Assembly (NCBI GenBank): GCA_002502295.1
Contig: DANX01000095.1
Coordinates: forward strand, 11,691 to 18,213
DNA: 6,523 nt
Source of the DNA: Euryarchaeota archaeon UBA561
GTDB taxonomy: Archaea; Thermoplasmatota; Poseidoniia; Poseidoniales; Poseidoniaceae
Direction: 5' to 3'
Part shown: in pieces, positions 1-5,441 of the stretch
How positions within the stretch are numbered: the first letter of the stretch is position 1
Layout of the letters: every line of letters starts with the position of its first letter
Position numbers and translations under genes: made by a program
The notes under the pieces: model-generated
What the model saw: the letters and a program-made list of their open reading frames with translations, nothing else
Databases searched by the model: none
What the model was told of the DNA's origin: nothing

Positions 1-24
1 CAATTGGTTTGTCTGGAAGCGTGA

Positions 25-1194
25 TTACTTCAGCGCTCGAGCGATAACGATGCGTTGCACTTCTTGGGTGCCTTCATAAATTTGCGTAATTTTCGCATCG
101 CGGAAGAACCGTTCAACAGGGAATTCCTTGGTGTATCCGTATCCACCGAGCACCTGAATGGCTCGCTCTGAAACCCACATAGCGGTGTCGCCTGCGAAAA
201 GTTTGGCCATGCTGGCTTCCTTTGAATGGCGTGGGCCGTCGGCGTGGTAGTGCTGTTCCTTGGTCCATGCGGCTTTGTAAACAAGAAGGCGAGCTGCCTC
301 AATCTGCGTAGCCATGTCGGCGAGGTAAGCCATAATCATCTGATGGTAAGCGATGGGTTTGCCAAATGCCTCCCGCTCGTGGGCGTACTGCAATGCCGAT
401 TCGTAGGCACCCTGGGCGATGCCGAGGGCTTGGGCTGCGATCCCAATGCGGCTGTTGTCCAGCGCATTCATGGCGATCGGGAAGCCGTTTCCAACACCCT
501 TGAGAACGTTCTCCACCGGAACCTTGCAGTCGTTGAGCACCAGCGTGCAGGTGTCTGAGGAACGAATGCCCAACTTGTCTTCCTTTTTGCCGACGGAATA
601 CCCTTCGTAGTCCGCGTCGACGATGAACGCCGTCGTTCCGCCGTGCTTTTTGACCCCGTAGTCTGGATGGTCAACGTCTTTGGCAAAGAGAACCAGCAAC
701 TTTGCCTGTGCACCGTTGGTCACCCACATCTTTTCCCCGTTGAGGATGTAATGGGTTCCGTCTTCTGAGAGTTTTGCCTTGCACACCATAGCGGCCGCAT
801 CGGTTCCTGCTCCGGATTCAGAGAGTGAGTATGCGCCTACTTCGCCGGCTGCGAGGCGGGGAAGGAAGGTCTTTTTCTGATATTCATCGCCGTGGAGGGC
901 AATGGTCATTGAGCACAAACCAACGTGGACGCAGAACATCACGGCGAACGACGGGTCGACTCGAGCAAGTTCTTCGATGATGATGGCTTCAGAAATGTCG
1001 TCGATGGGTGAGCCCCCGTATGCCTCGGGAATCGTGATGCCATGGAGGCCGAATTCGAGGAACGCTTCCCATTCATCTGATGGAGGGATTTGGTTCTGGT
1101 CCCGGTGCTCAACCGTTGGCGCAAGCACCGTTTCTGCAAAGTCTCTCACCAGTTCACGAATCATCTGTTGTTCGTCAGTTTCGCCGTAATTCAT
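25..1194 (-). CDS. Acyl-CoA dehydrogenase (short/medium-chain type flavoenzyme)
   Basis: This 389-residue protein has the normal length for the family. It should catalyse FAD-dependent alpha,beta-dehydrogenation of a cytosolic acyl-CoA to the enoyl-CoA, passing electrons to electron-transfer flavoprotein, as in fatty-acid or branched amino-acid oxidation. Visible motifs are YSLSESGAGTD (residues 122-132, first family signature, FAD/substrate contacts), MWVTNG (156-161), KLGIRSSDT (208-216), REAFGKPI (274-281, FAD-binding Arg and dimer contact) and the second signature from VLGGYGYT to RFFRDAKI (about 348-369). The predicted catalytic base is Glu374 in IYEGTQEVQR. A Glu here is the arrangement of short- and medium-chain enzymes and differs from isovaleryl-CoA and long-chain enzymes, which use a Glu near residue 250. 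Exact substrate cannot be read. The ATG at 1194 is preceded by a GGGGAG stretch and a TATA-like element. The gene is divergent from the H-like gene. The family is widespread in bacteria, so ancient lateral acquisition is possible but untested. Confidence 0.95.
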   Translation of the reverse strand: MNYGETDEQQMIRELVRDFAETVLAPTVEHRDQNQIPPSDEWEAFLEFGLHGITIPEAYGGSPIDDISEAIIIEELARVDPSFAVMFCVHVGLCSMTIALHGDEYQKKTFLPRLAAGEVGAYSLSESGAGTDAAAMVCKAKLSEDGTHYILNGEKMWVTNGAQAKLLVLFAKDVDHPDYGVKKHGGTTAFIVDADYEGYSVGKKEDKLGIRSSDTCTLVLNDCKVPVENVLKGVGNGFPIAMNALDNSRIGIAAQALGIAQGAYESALQYAHEREAFGKPIAYHQMIMAYLADMATQIEAARLLVYKAAWTKEQHYHADGPRHSKEASMAKLFAGDTAMWVSERAIQVLGGYGYTKEFPVERFFRDAKITQIYEGTQEVQRIVIARALK

Positions 1195-1223
1195 GCGCTC
1201 CCCAAACCACCCAGCAGGGGGTG

Positions 1224-1231
1224 TTTCTTAA
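1224..1231 (-). promoter_or_regulatory. Putative TATA element for the acyl-CoA dehydrogenase
   Basis: On the minus strand this reads TTAAGAAA, centred about 34 bp before the ATG at 1194. With the usual archaeal spacing of about 25 bp from TATA box to start site, transcription would begin near 1201-1203, giving a leader of under ten bases. The match is by eye only. Confidence 0.35.
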
Positions 1232-1239
1232 CCCGTTTG

Positions 1240-1257
1240 TTTGTATTTGAAAACAAA
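1240..1257. promoter_or_regulatory. Imperfect 18-bp dyad, candidate operator
   Basis: The top strand reads TTTGTATTTGAAAACAAA. Outer arms TTTGT and ACAAA pair perfectly, inner TT and AA also pair, and only one mismatched position per side plus the central TG break the symmetry. It sits between the two candidate TATA elements, where a dimeric repressor or activator could affect both genes. The site is AT-rich, so chance symmetry is a real possibility. No cognate regulator gene lies in the window. Confidence 0.3.
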
Positions 1258-1272
1258 TCTGCCCTCAGTCTT

Positions 1273-1280
1273 CATATACC
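1273..1280 (+). promoter_or_regulatory. Putative TATA element for the H-like gene
   Basis: The sequence CATATACC lies about 35 bp before the ATG at 1312. That predicts a start site near 1300-1304 and a very short leader. The purine run GGGAGG at 1287-1292 lies 19 bases before the ATG, further than a typical Shine-Dalgarno spacing, and would largely precede the predicted start site. Confidence 0.35.
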
Positions 1281-1311
1281 ACCTGTGGGAGGCGCGATAC
1301 AGGCGAAGAAC

Positions 1312-1737
1312 ATGGATGACGACATCATCGAATTTGTAATTGCTCAAGACCGAAAGTACTCAATGGATCACCTCTGGTTTCAACAGAAAGACCAGAAGCT
1401 CATGATAGGTGTAAGCGAATTTCTCCGCGTCGAAATTGGCGATGTTCTTCGTGTGATTCTTCCTCAGGCAGAAACCGAAGTGGACGAAGGTGGAAGCCTT
1501 TTCTCGTTGTGGACGGCGGAGGAGAAAGTTTCCTTGACGTCGCCGTTTTCGGGGCTCATTTCCGACGTTAACGGCGAGGTCGAGATTAACCCAGACCTTG
1601 TGAATGACTCTGCCTACAATGATGGATGGATCATTCTGCTCGAACCCCATGAGCTTCAGTTAAACCCCGATGACAAACAATTGCTCGAGAACCTCATGGA
1701 ACACAATGAGTACGTTGAGTACCTCGCCGAGTTGTGA
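1312..1737 (+). CDS. Glycine-cleavage H-like protein, lipoyl lysine not conserved
   Basis: This 141-residue protein matches the H-protein fold along most of its length: RKYSMDHLWF (14-23, the family's N-terminal YT-x-EHEW segment), a GVSEFLRVEIGDVLRVILP strand region (about 36-54), the hairpin segment ending SLTSPFSG (74-81), and NPDLVNDSAYNDGWII (93-108). H proteins carry aminomethyl groups or other acyl intermediates on a lipoylated lysine in the ESVKAVSD turn. Ungapped alignment through the conserved SP places Glu70 at that lysine position. The only nearby lysine is Lys72, in TAEEKVSL. It may therefore be non-lipoylated, or modified at a shifted lysine, and a glycine-cleavage role is unproven. 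No other gcv gene or lipoate ligase is nearby. The reading frame is open well upstream, but homology begins about residue 14. The ATG at 1312 is preferred because upstream codons would run into the promoter and the divergent gene; an in-frame GTG at 1285 is an alternative. Confidence 0.85.
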   Translation: MDDDIIEFVIAQDRKYSMDHLWFQQKDQKLMIGVSEFLRVEIGDVLRVILPQAETEVDEGGSLFSLWTAEEKVSLTSPFSGLISDVNGEVEINPDLVNDSAYNDGWIILLEPHELQLNPDDKQLLENLMEHNEYVEYLAEL

Positions 1738-1770
1738 ACCTTACCTCAAACCACGCCTCTTCATCCTCAA

Positions 1771-1779
1771 GTATGATTA
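1771..1779 (+). promoter_or_regulatory. Putative TATA element for hpt, leaderless mRNA likely
   Basis: An AT-rich GTATGATTA lies about 27 bp before the hpt ATG at 1802, inside a C-rich gap. No Shine-Dalgarno sequence is visible before the ATG (preceding bases are CCAAACCCGCACCC), so transcription starting at or next to the ATG would explain both facts. Confidence 0.4.
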
Positions 1780-1801
1780 ACTCACACCCAAACCCGCACC
1801 C

Positions 1802-2380
1802 ATGAATAAGTCGATGCGGGATCTCCGGGCGAGTCTTCAGGCTGCGCCGGTTATTTGGAAAGGCGACTACCCCTACTTCATTCACCCCGTCACCGATGGT
1901 GTTCCTCGAATGGACCCTGAGGTTCTGCGCGCCATCACGAACCTTGTGCTGGAGCGGGTTGATTGGGGCAACGTCGACGTTCTTCTTGGCATTGAAGCCA
2001 TGGGCCTACCGCTGACTGCACCGCTGAGCATGGCAACGGGCATCCCTCTTGTCATCGCACGAAAACGCTCCTATGGCCTTGAGGGCGAGGTCGAAATCGA
2101 TCAATCCACCGGCTATTCCAAAGGCGCCATGTACCTCAATGACCTCAACGACGGAGAACGCATTGCCATCGTGGATGATGTCCTTTCAACCGGTGGAACC
2201 CTCGATGCTGTTATCGAGGGGGTGCGCCGGGCCGGAGCCACCGTCACCGATGTCATCACCGTGGTCGAGAAGGGTGGTGGTCTCAAGCGATTGCAACATA
2301 AATACCCAGCTATTCGCATTCAATCCCTGGTTCGTTTAGAAATGGACGGAGCCAACGTTATCCTCCTTGATGACGAATAA
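1802..2380 (+). CDS. hpt: Hypoxanthine/guanine phosphoribosyltransferase, archaeal type
   Basis: This 192-residue cytosolic enzyme is predicted to salvage purine bases by transferring phosphoribose from PRPP to hypoxanthine or guanine, forming IMP or GMP. The type I PRTase PRPP-binding loop is plain at residues 121-133 (IAIVDDVLSTGGT, with the acidic pair Asp125-Asp126). The N-terminal KGDYPYFIHPVTDGVP (20-35), IEAMGLPL (64-71), the VIARKRSYGLEGEV stretch and TGYSKG are the hallmarks of the archaeal Hpt subfamily, which separate it from adenine and orotate phosphoribosyltransferases. Substrate choice is inferred from subfamily resemblance; related archaeal enzymes can also accept other bases. 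Length is normal and no key residue is missing. The gene starts without a visible ribosome-binding site, suggesting a leaderless message. It precedes dph2 by 61 bp with no obvious TATA box between, so the two may share a transcript. Confidence 0.9.
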   Translation: MNKSMRDLRASLQAAPVIWKGDYPYFIHPVTDGVPRMDPEVLRAITNLVLERVDWGNVDVLLGIEAMGLPLTAPLSMATGIPLVIARKRSYGLEGEVEIDQSTGYSKGAMYLNDLNDGERIAIVDDVLSTGGTLDAVIEGVRRAGATVTDVITVVEKGGGLKRLQHKYPAIRIQSLVRLEMDGANVILLDDE

Positions 2381-2431
2381 TCCCTTTCTTTGATGGGTGC
2401 CTTCATGAGGGAGGTGCGCCGCAGACGGTTT

Positions 2432-2440
2432 GAGGGGAAG
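2432..2440 (+). promoter_or_regulatory. Ribosome-binding site of dph2
   Basis: GAGGGGAAG lies immediately before the ATG at 2442 and decides in favour of that start over the in-frame TTG at 2430. A second, stronger-looking GGAGGTG lies at 2410-2416, too far (about 25 bases) to serve 2442 directly. Confidence 0.5.
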
Positions 2441-2441
2441 C

Positions 2442-3551
2442 ATGGACCTTAAGCGGCACGACTTCGAATTGGACGAATTGATGGAGCGGATTCGCGCCAA
2501 CGACAATCGGCTGATTGCGCTCCAAGTGCCTGAAGGTTTGAAGATGCAAGCCCTCGAAATGATGGACACCATTGAAACAGAAACGAGCGCCCAAGTTGTC
2601 CTTGCCGCCGACCCGTGTTACGGAGCTTGTGATTTGGTCCACGACAAAATGCAGCTCATGGGGGTTGAATTGGTGGCACACATGGGCCATTCCCAAATGA
2701 ACATCAATTCTGGAATGCCAACTGAGTTCATCAACGTCACCTATGACGGGGACCCCGAACTTCACACCGTCATGCCTTGGTTGGAGCAGCATCGAGCCAT
2801 GGCCCAGCAACGCCTGGCTCAACAAGACCAAACGGGCACGCTAAGCGAAGAGGAGGCACAGGAGCGATTCATGGATGCCGTTGGCCGAATGGCTCCTCTC
2901 ACGGACACAAAACTCGGTCTCGTAGGCTCCATTCAACACCTTCACCTGCTACCCGAATTTCACGACCGGTTGGAAAAAGCAGGGTTTGACGTCACCATCC
3001 CGGTCGGCGGGGCAAGGCTTTCGTTCCCCGGCCAAGTACTCGGATGCAATTACTCGGGCGATGACCATTCAATCGGCCATTACCTCTTCTTGGGAAGCGG
3101 AGACTTCCACCCGATTGGTTTGGTCCTCCACACCGGAAAACCGCTTGCAATGCTCGACCCCTACACCGGCGACGCAGAGGAAATGTCGCTGCAACGCATC
3201 GAACGTATCCTTCGCCAGCGATTCGGCCTTATCATGAGCGTGCAAGATGCCAACTCCTTCGGCATCCTCATCGGTGAAAAACCCGGACAGATGCGCCGCA
3301 CACTCGCTCTGCGAATGAAGAGAATCCTTGCAAAACATGGCAAGAAAGGCTACCTCTTGGCGCTTGAGCATGTCGGTCCTGAACTGATTGATTTCTACCC
3401 CGTTGATGCCTTTGTCAACACGGCGTGCCCCCGCATCGCCATCGATGATGCCGTCAAGTACCGCAAACCCCTCATCACGCCTTTTGAACTTGAAGTTGCC
3501 CTCGGCGAAAAGAAATGGGAAACAGGATATCAGTTTGACGAAATTCCGTGA
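2442..3551 (+). CDS. dph2: Diphthamide synthase Dph2 (radical 3-amino-3-carboxypropyl transferase)
   Basis: This 369-residue protein should catalyse the first step of diphthamide synthesis on archaeal elongation factor 2. It transfers the 3-amino-3-carboxypropyl group of S-adenosylmethionine to a histidine using an unconventional radical 4Fe-4S cluster. The three cluster cysteines are Cys59 in DPCYGACD, Cys202 in VLGCNYSGDD and Cys329 in NTACPRIAIDD, one per repeated domain. Other conserved segments are LIALQVPEGLK near residue 25, GSGDFHPIGLVLHTGKP in the middle and PLITPFELEVAL near the C terminus. The spacing Cys59-Cys202 is about 40 residues longer than in the Pyrococcus enzyme as I recall it (about 59 and 163). 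The extra sequence, around residues 112-150, is Gln/Glu-rich and probably helical. The ATG at 2442 has a close purine-rich ribosome-binding site. Its neighbours include translation genes, consistent with the role. Family assignment is very secure. Confidence 0.95.
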   Translation: MDLKRHDFELDELMERIRANDNRLIALQVPEGLKMQALEMMDTIETETSAQVVLAADPCYGACDLVHDKMQLMGVELVAHMGHSQMNINSGMPTEFINVTYDGDPELHTVMPWLEQHRAMAQQRLAQQDQTGTLSEEEAQERFMDAVGRMAPLTDTKLGLVGSIQHLHLLPEFHDRLEKAGFDVTIPVGGARLSFPGQVLGCNYSGDDHSIGHYLFLGSGDFHPIGLVLHTGKPLAMLDPYTGDAEEMSLQRIERILRQRFGLIMSVQDANSFGILIGEKPGQMRRTLALRMKRILAKHGKKGYLLALEHVGPELIDFYPVDAFVNTACPRIAIDDAVKYRKPLITPFELEVALGEKKWETGYQFDEIP

Positions 3552-3564
3552 ATCGGTCCACGAC

Positions 3565-3578
3565 GGTTTCGGAAAACC
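3565..3578. repeat. Short inverted repeat downstream of dph2
   Basis: GGTTTCGGAAAACC has five-base arms GGTTT and AAACC around a four-base loop. It lies 13 bp after the dph2 stop and before the Orc1/Cdc6 gene. It could be a small hairpin or a protein site, but it is not followed by a T tract and is short enough to be chance. Confidence 0.25.
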
Positions 3579-3607
3579 TGTCTTGACCTCCCGAGCCAGA
3601 CCACATC

Positions 3608-3615
3608 TTTTAGAA
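3608..3615 (+). promoter_or_regulatory. Putative TATA element for orc1/cdc6
   Basis: TTTTAGAA is centred about 30 bp before the ATG at 3641, so transcription would start within a few bases of the start codon. A weak AGGA at 3627-3630 lies ten bases before the ATG. Either a leaderless start or a very short leader is possible. Confidence 0.4.
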
Positions 3616-3640
3616 CGGTTGACATCAGGATTCTTTTGAT

Positions 3641-4840
3641 ATGGTGGACTACCTTGACCGCATCGGCGCTGGGCTCATCATCGCCCATCCAGAGATGTTG
3701 GATTTTGATTACGTCCCAGAAACCTTGGTGGGTCGAGAAGATATTCAGCGTGAATTGGCGTCAAAATTTTCCAACGTTGCCAATCCCGAAGGGGCCGCTC
3801 GTGCGGTTATCACCGGACCAGTTGGGAGTGGAAAAACAGTGCTGGCCAAAACCTTCTGCCGAGATCTTCAAAGGCACCTTACGGGAAAACGTGAGCTCAA
3901 AGTCGCCCACGTCAACTGCCGAAATGCCTCGACCAGCATGCGGGTTGCGCAACGTATCCTTCACCAATTTGACCCAGGACACCCCGACCGAGGCCTTTCA
4001 CTTGGAGAAATGCTCCTGAGCCTGCGAAAAATGCTACGAAGAACATCGACACACCTCATTGTCGTTCTCGATGAGGTGGACCATATGTTGCGTCGTTCGG
4101 GGGATGAATTGCTGTACCAACTGCTCCGAATTGATGAGGACCAAGATGGAACTGGAACACTTTCATTGATGCTGATCAGTCAAGAACAGGTACTTGATGT
4201 CCTTGAAACCGCCGTGATTTCGAAGTTTGGTCAATCCAACCACCTCCGCATCCCTTCGTACACGGTCGACGGATTGGAAAGCATTGTTCGTCAACGAGCA
4301 AACCTCGCCCTGAATCCCGGAACATGGACCGATGCCACCCTTCAGTTGTTGGCCGAACGAGCTGCGAGCAGCGGAGACGCTCGTCGTGTCATCGAATACC
4401 TCAGTGCCGCCGCTGAGAGATGTGAATTCCGACAGGACGGATACAACGAGCGAGCCATCACGGTCGAAGACATTCACGCCATGAGCGACAACGTGGCCCT
4501 CGACACGACCACACGCCTCGAAGTGGTGGACGAACTTGCCCCTCAGGGGATGTTGGTGTTGTTGGCCATTTGCCGACGGCTGCGCTCCGAGGAAACGATG
4601 ACCATGGGGGATGTGGAAGGCTTGTATGCCGTCGTTTGTGAGGAATACGAACAAAAACCAAAAAGCCACACAACCTTGTGGAAGTACGCCAAGCAAATTG
4701 AGCGAGAGGGCATCATTGCTACCCGAGTCGCTACCGTTCCGGGTGGACGTGGACGAACCACCCATCTGAGCATGCCGCACTTCCTTCCGGCCGACATTGC
4801 AAATCGACTCGAATTGCTGCTTCCGAAGCGACTTCGCTGA
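3641..4840 (+). CDS. Orc1/Cdc6 family replication initiator ATPase
   Basis: This 399-residue AAA+ protein has the size and plan of archaeal Orc1/Cdc6, which binds origin repeats and loads the MCM helicase. The N-terminal DYVPETLVGREDIQREL (about 25-41) is the usual entry motif. Walker A is GPVGSGKT (59-66), Walker B is VVLDEVD (141-147, Asp144-Glu145), and sensor 2 is GDARRVIEYL (245-254). A C-terminal winged-helix domain runs from about residue 297, starting with ELAPQGMLVLLAICRRL, and ends with a basic RGRTTHLSMPH wing region that would touch DNA. The sensor-1 position in LISQEQ (Gln181) is Gln, where most family members have Asn in an ISN motif. Archaea often carry several paralogues, so I cannot say whether this is the main initiator. 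No clear origin-recognition-box repeats are visible in the 89-bp upstream gap or the 73-bp downstream gap. The ATG is preferred because homology starts shortly after it and a TATA-like element fits. Confidence 0.93.
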   Translation: MVDYLDRIGAGLIIAHPEMLDFDYVPETLVGREDIQRELASKFSNVANPEGAARAVITGPVGSGKTVLAKTFCRDLQRHLTGKRELKVAHVNCRNASTSMRVAQRILHQFDPGHPDRGLSLGEMLLSLRKMLRRTSTHLIVVLDEVDHMLRRSGDELLYQLLRIDEDQDGTGTLSLMLISQEQVLDVLETAVISKFGQSNHLRIPSYTVDGLESIVRQRANLALNPGTWTDATLQLLAERAASSGDARRVIEYLSAAAERCEFRQDGYNERAITVEDIHAMSDNVALDTTTRLEVVDELAPQGMLVLLAICRRLRSEETMTMGDVEGLYAVVCEEYEQKPKSHTTLWKYAKQIEREGIIATRVATVPGGRGRTTHLSMPHFLPADIANRLELLLPKRLR

Positions 4841-4870
4841 CCTCCGCTTCCCTGATGCATACGATGGGGC

Positions 4871-4876
4871 TAAATA
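4871..4876 (+). promoter_or_regulatory. Putative TATA element for the S6e-aIF2 gamma operon
   Basis: TAAATA, in the context GGCTAAATACGG, lies about 40 bp before the S6e ATG. That predicts a start site near 4897-4901 and a leader of about 15 bases that just includes the Shine-Dalgarno sequence. It is the best TATA-like string in the 73-bp gap after orc1/cdc6. Confidence 0.45.
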
Positions 4877-4902
4877 CGGGTCTTTTGTCGGAGAAGTCCC
4901 GA

Positions 4903-4908
4903 GAGGTG
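4903..4908 (+). promoter_or_regulatory. Shine-Dalgarno sequence of S6e
   Basis: GAGGTG is complementary to the archaeal 16S rRNA 3' end consensus and lies five bases before the ATG at 4914. It decides that start over an in-frame ATG at 4797 that would overlap orc1/cdc6. Confidence 0.65.
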
Positions 4909-4913
4909 TTCGT

Positions 4914-5402
4914 ATGGCAGGAAATGATGCTGAATTTGTCGCTGTGGTCAATGATACCGATTCCAAAAACGGCGGCAAGTCGTACGCCCTGAAAATCAGC
5001 GGCAACAACCACGCTCAAATGCTCGGAAAGCGCATCGGCGACATCGTCGATGGCTTGTTTGTCGGAGAAGGCGACAAGACGCTTTCAGGCTACAAACTCG
5101 AGATCACGGGCGGCTCCGACAAAACTGGAACACCGATGCGTCGGGATTTGGAAGGTGGCAACCGACAATCCATTCTCGTCACCCAATCCACAGGATACAA
5201 GGGCGAAGTCATTGTGAACAAGAAAAAGGGCGGCGAGCAGAAGCGCTTCCGATACAAGCCTGATGGATTGCGCAAGCGCCGAAACTTCCGCGGAAACACG
5301 GTCACGCAGGACACCCGTCAAATCAATCTCAAAGTGGTCGAGTCTGGAAAAAATCCACTCGCCACCATCCTCGGCGCTGAGGGCGAGGAAGCATCGGAGT
5401 GA
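4914..5402 (+). CDS. rps6e: Small-subunit ribosomal protein S6e
   Basis: This 162-residue protein is the archaeal/eukaryotic-specific S6e of the small ribosomal subunit. Family landmarks are GGKSYALKI (20-28), LGKRIGDIVDG (37-47), GYKLEITGGSDKTGTPMRRD (59-78, the most conserved block), the basic RKRRNFRGNTVTQDTRQINLKVV (about 120-142) and a final GKNPLATILG (145-154). Many archaeal homologues are about 125-135 residues. The excess here lies mainly in a Lys-rich insertion at about residues 96-112 and a short acidic tail, EGEEASE. Residues encoded between the in-frame ATG at 4797 and 4914 do not resemble S6e, and a good Shine-Dalgarno sequence precedes 4914. It is followed after 39 bp by aIF2 gamma. 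This pairing is common in euryarchaea and suggests one operon that supplies ribosome assembly and initiation. Confidence 0.95.
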   Translation: MAGNDAEFVAVVNDTDSKNGGKSYALKISGNNHAQMLGKRIGDIVDGLFVGEGDKTLSGYKLEITGGSDKTGTPMRRDLEGGNRQSILVTQSTGYKGEVIVNKKKGGEQKRFRYKPDGLRKRRNFRGNTVTQDTRQINLKVVESGKNPLATILGAEGEEASE

Positions 5403-5428
5403 ACCCGAGAGGGTAATCGCCGAACGTA

Positions 5429-5437
5429 GGGAGGGGG
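5429..5437 (+). promoter_or_regulatory. Shine-Dalgarno sequence of aIF2 gamma
   Basis: GGGAGGGGG ends four bases before the ATG at 5442; the GGAGG core is seven bases away. No TATA-like sequence is visible in the 39-bp gap after S6e, so this gene is probably translated from the S6e transcript. Confidence 0.6.
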
Positions 5438-5441
5438 AAGC

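Larger units (their letters stand above)
1195..1311. promoter_or_regulatory. Divergent intergenic promoter region
   Basis: This 117-bp gap separates the minus-strand acyl-CoA dehydrogenase from the plus-strand H-like gene, so it must carry promoters for both directions unless one is read from far away. It is clearly more AT-rich in the middle (about 1224-1280) than the flanking genes. It holds one TATA-like element for each direction and an imperfect dyad between them, listed separately. Confidence 0.6.

Noticed and set aside
1..24. Possible second gene downstream of the acyl-CoA dehydrogenase
   Set aside because: Only 24 bases are present before its stop codon and they show no start, repeat or terminator.
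1090..1311. N-terminal extension of the H-like protein from an ATG at 1090
   Set aside because: The extension would overlap the acyl-CoA dehydrogenase on the opposite strand and the whole promoter region. Its residues do not resemble H proteins, and the family match begins just after the ATG at 1312.
2403..2831. Open frame on the minus strand (142 codons) opposite dph2
   Set aside because: It is antisense to the conserved Dph2 N-terminal domain and has no recognisable protein features.
3565..3590. Hairpin terminator after dph2
   Set aside because: The arms are only five bases and no T tract follows; archaeal termination usually needs a T-rich run, which is absent.
3552..3640. Replication origin upstream of orc1/cdc6
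   Set aside because: Origins often lie next to this gene, but the 89-bp gap has no repeated origin-recognition-box-like elements or long AT-rich unwinding stretch, only one short dyad.
4797..4913. Longer S6e starting at an ATG at 4797
   Set aside because: It would overlap the end of orc1/cdc6, the extra residues do not match S6e, and a Shine-Dalgarno sequence sits correctly before 4914.
4163..5008. Long open frame on the minus strand (281 codons)
   Set aside because: It lies antisense to orc1/cdc6 and S6e, both clearly real, and its translation shows no recognisable domain. It is a shadow frame.
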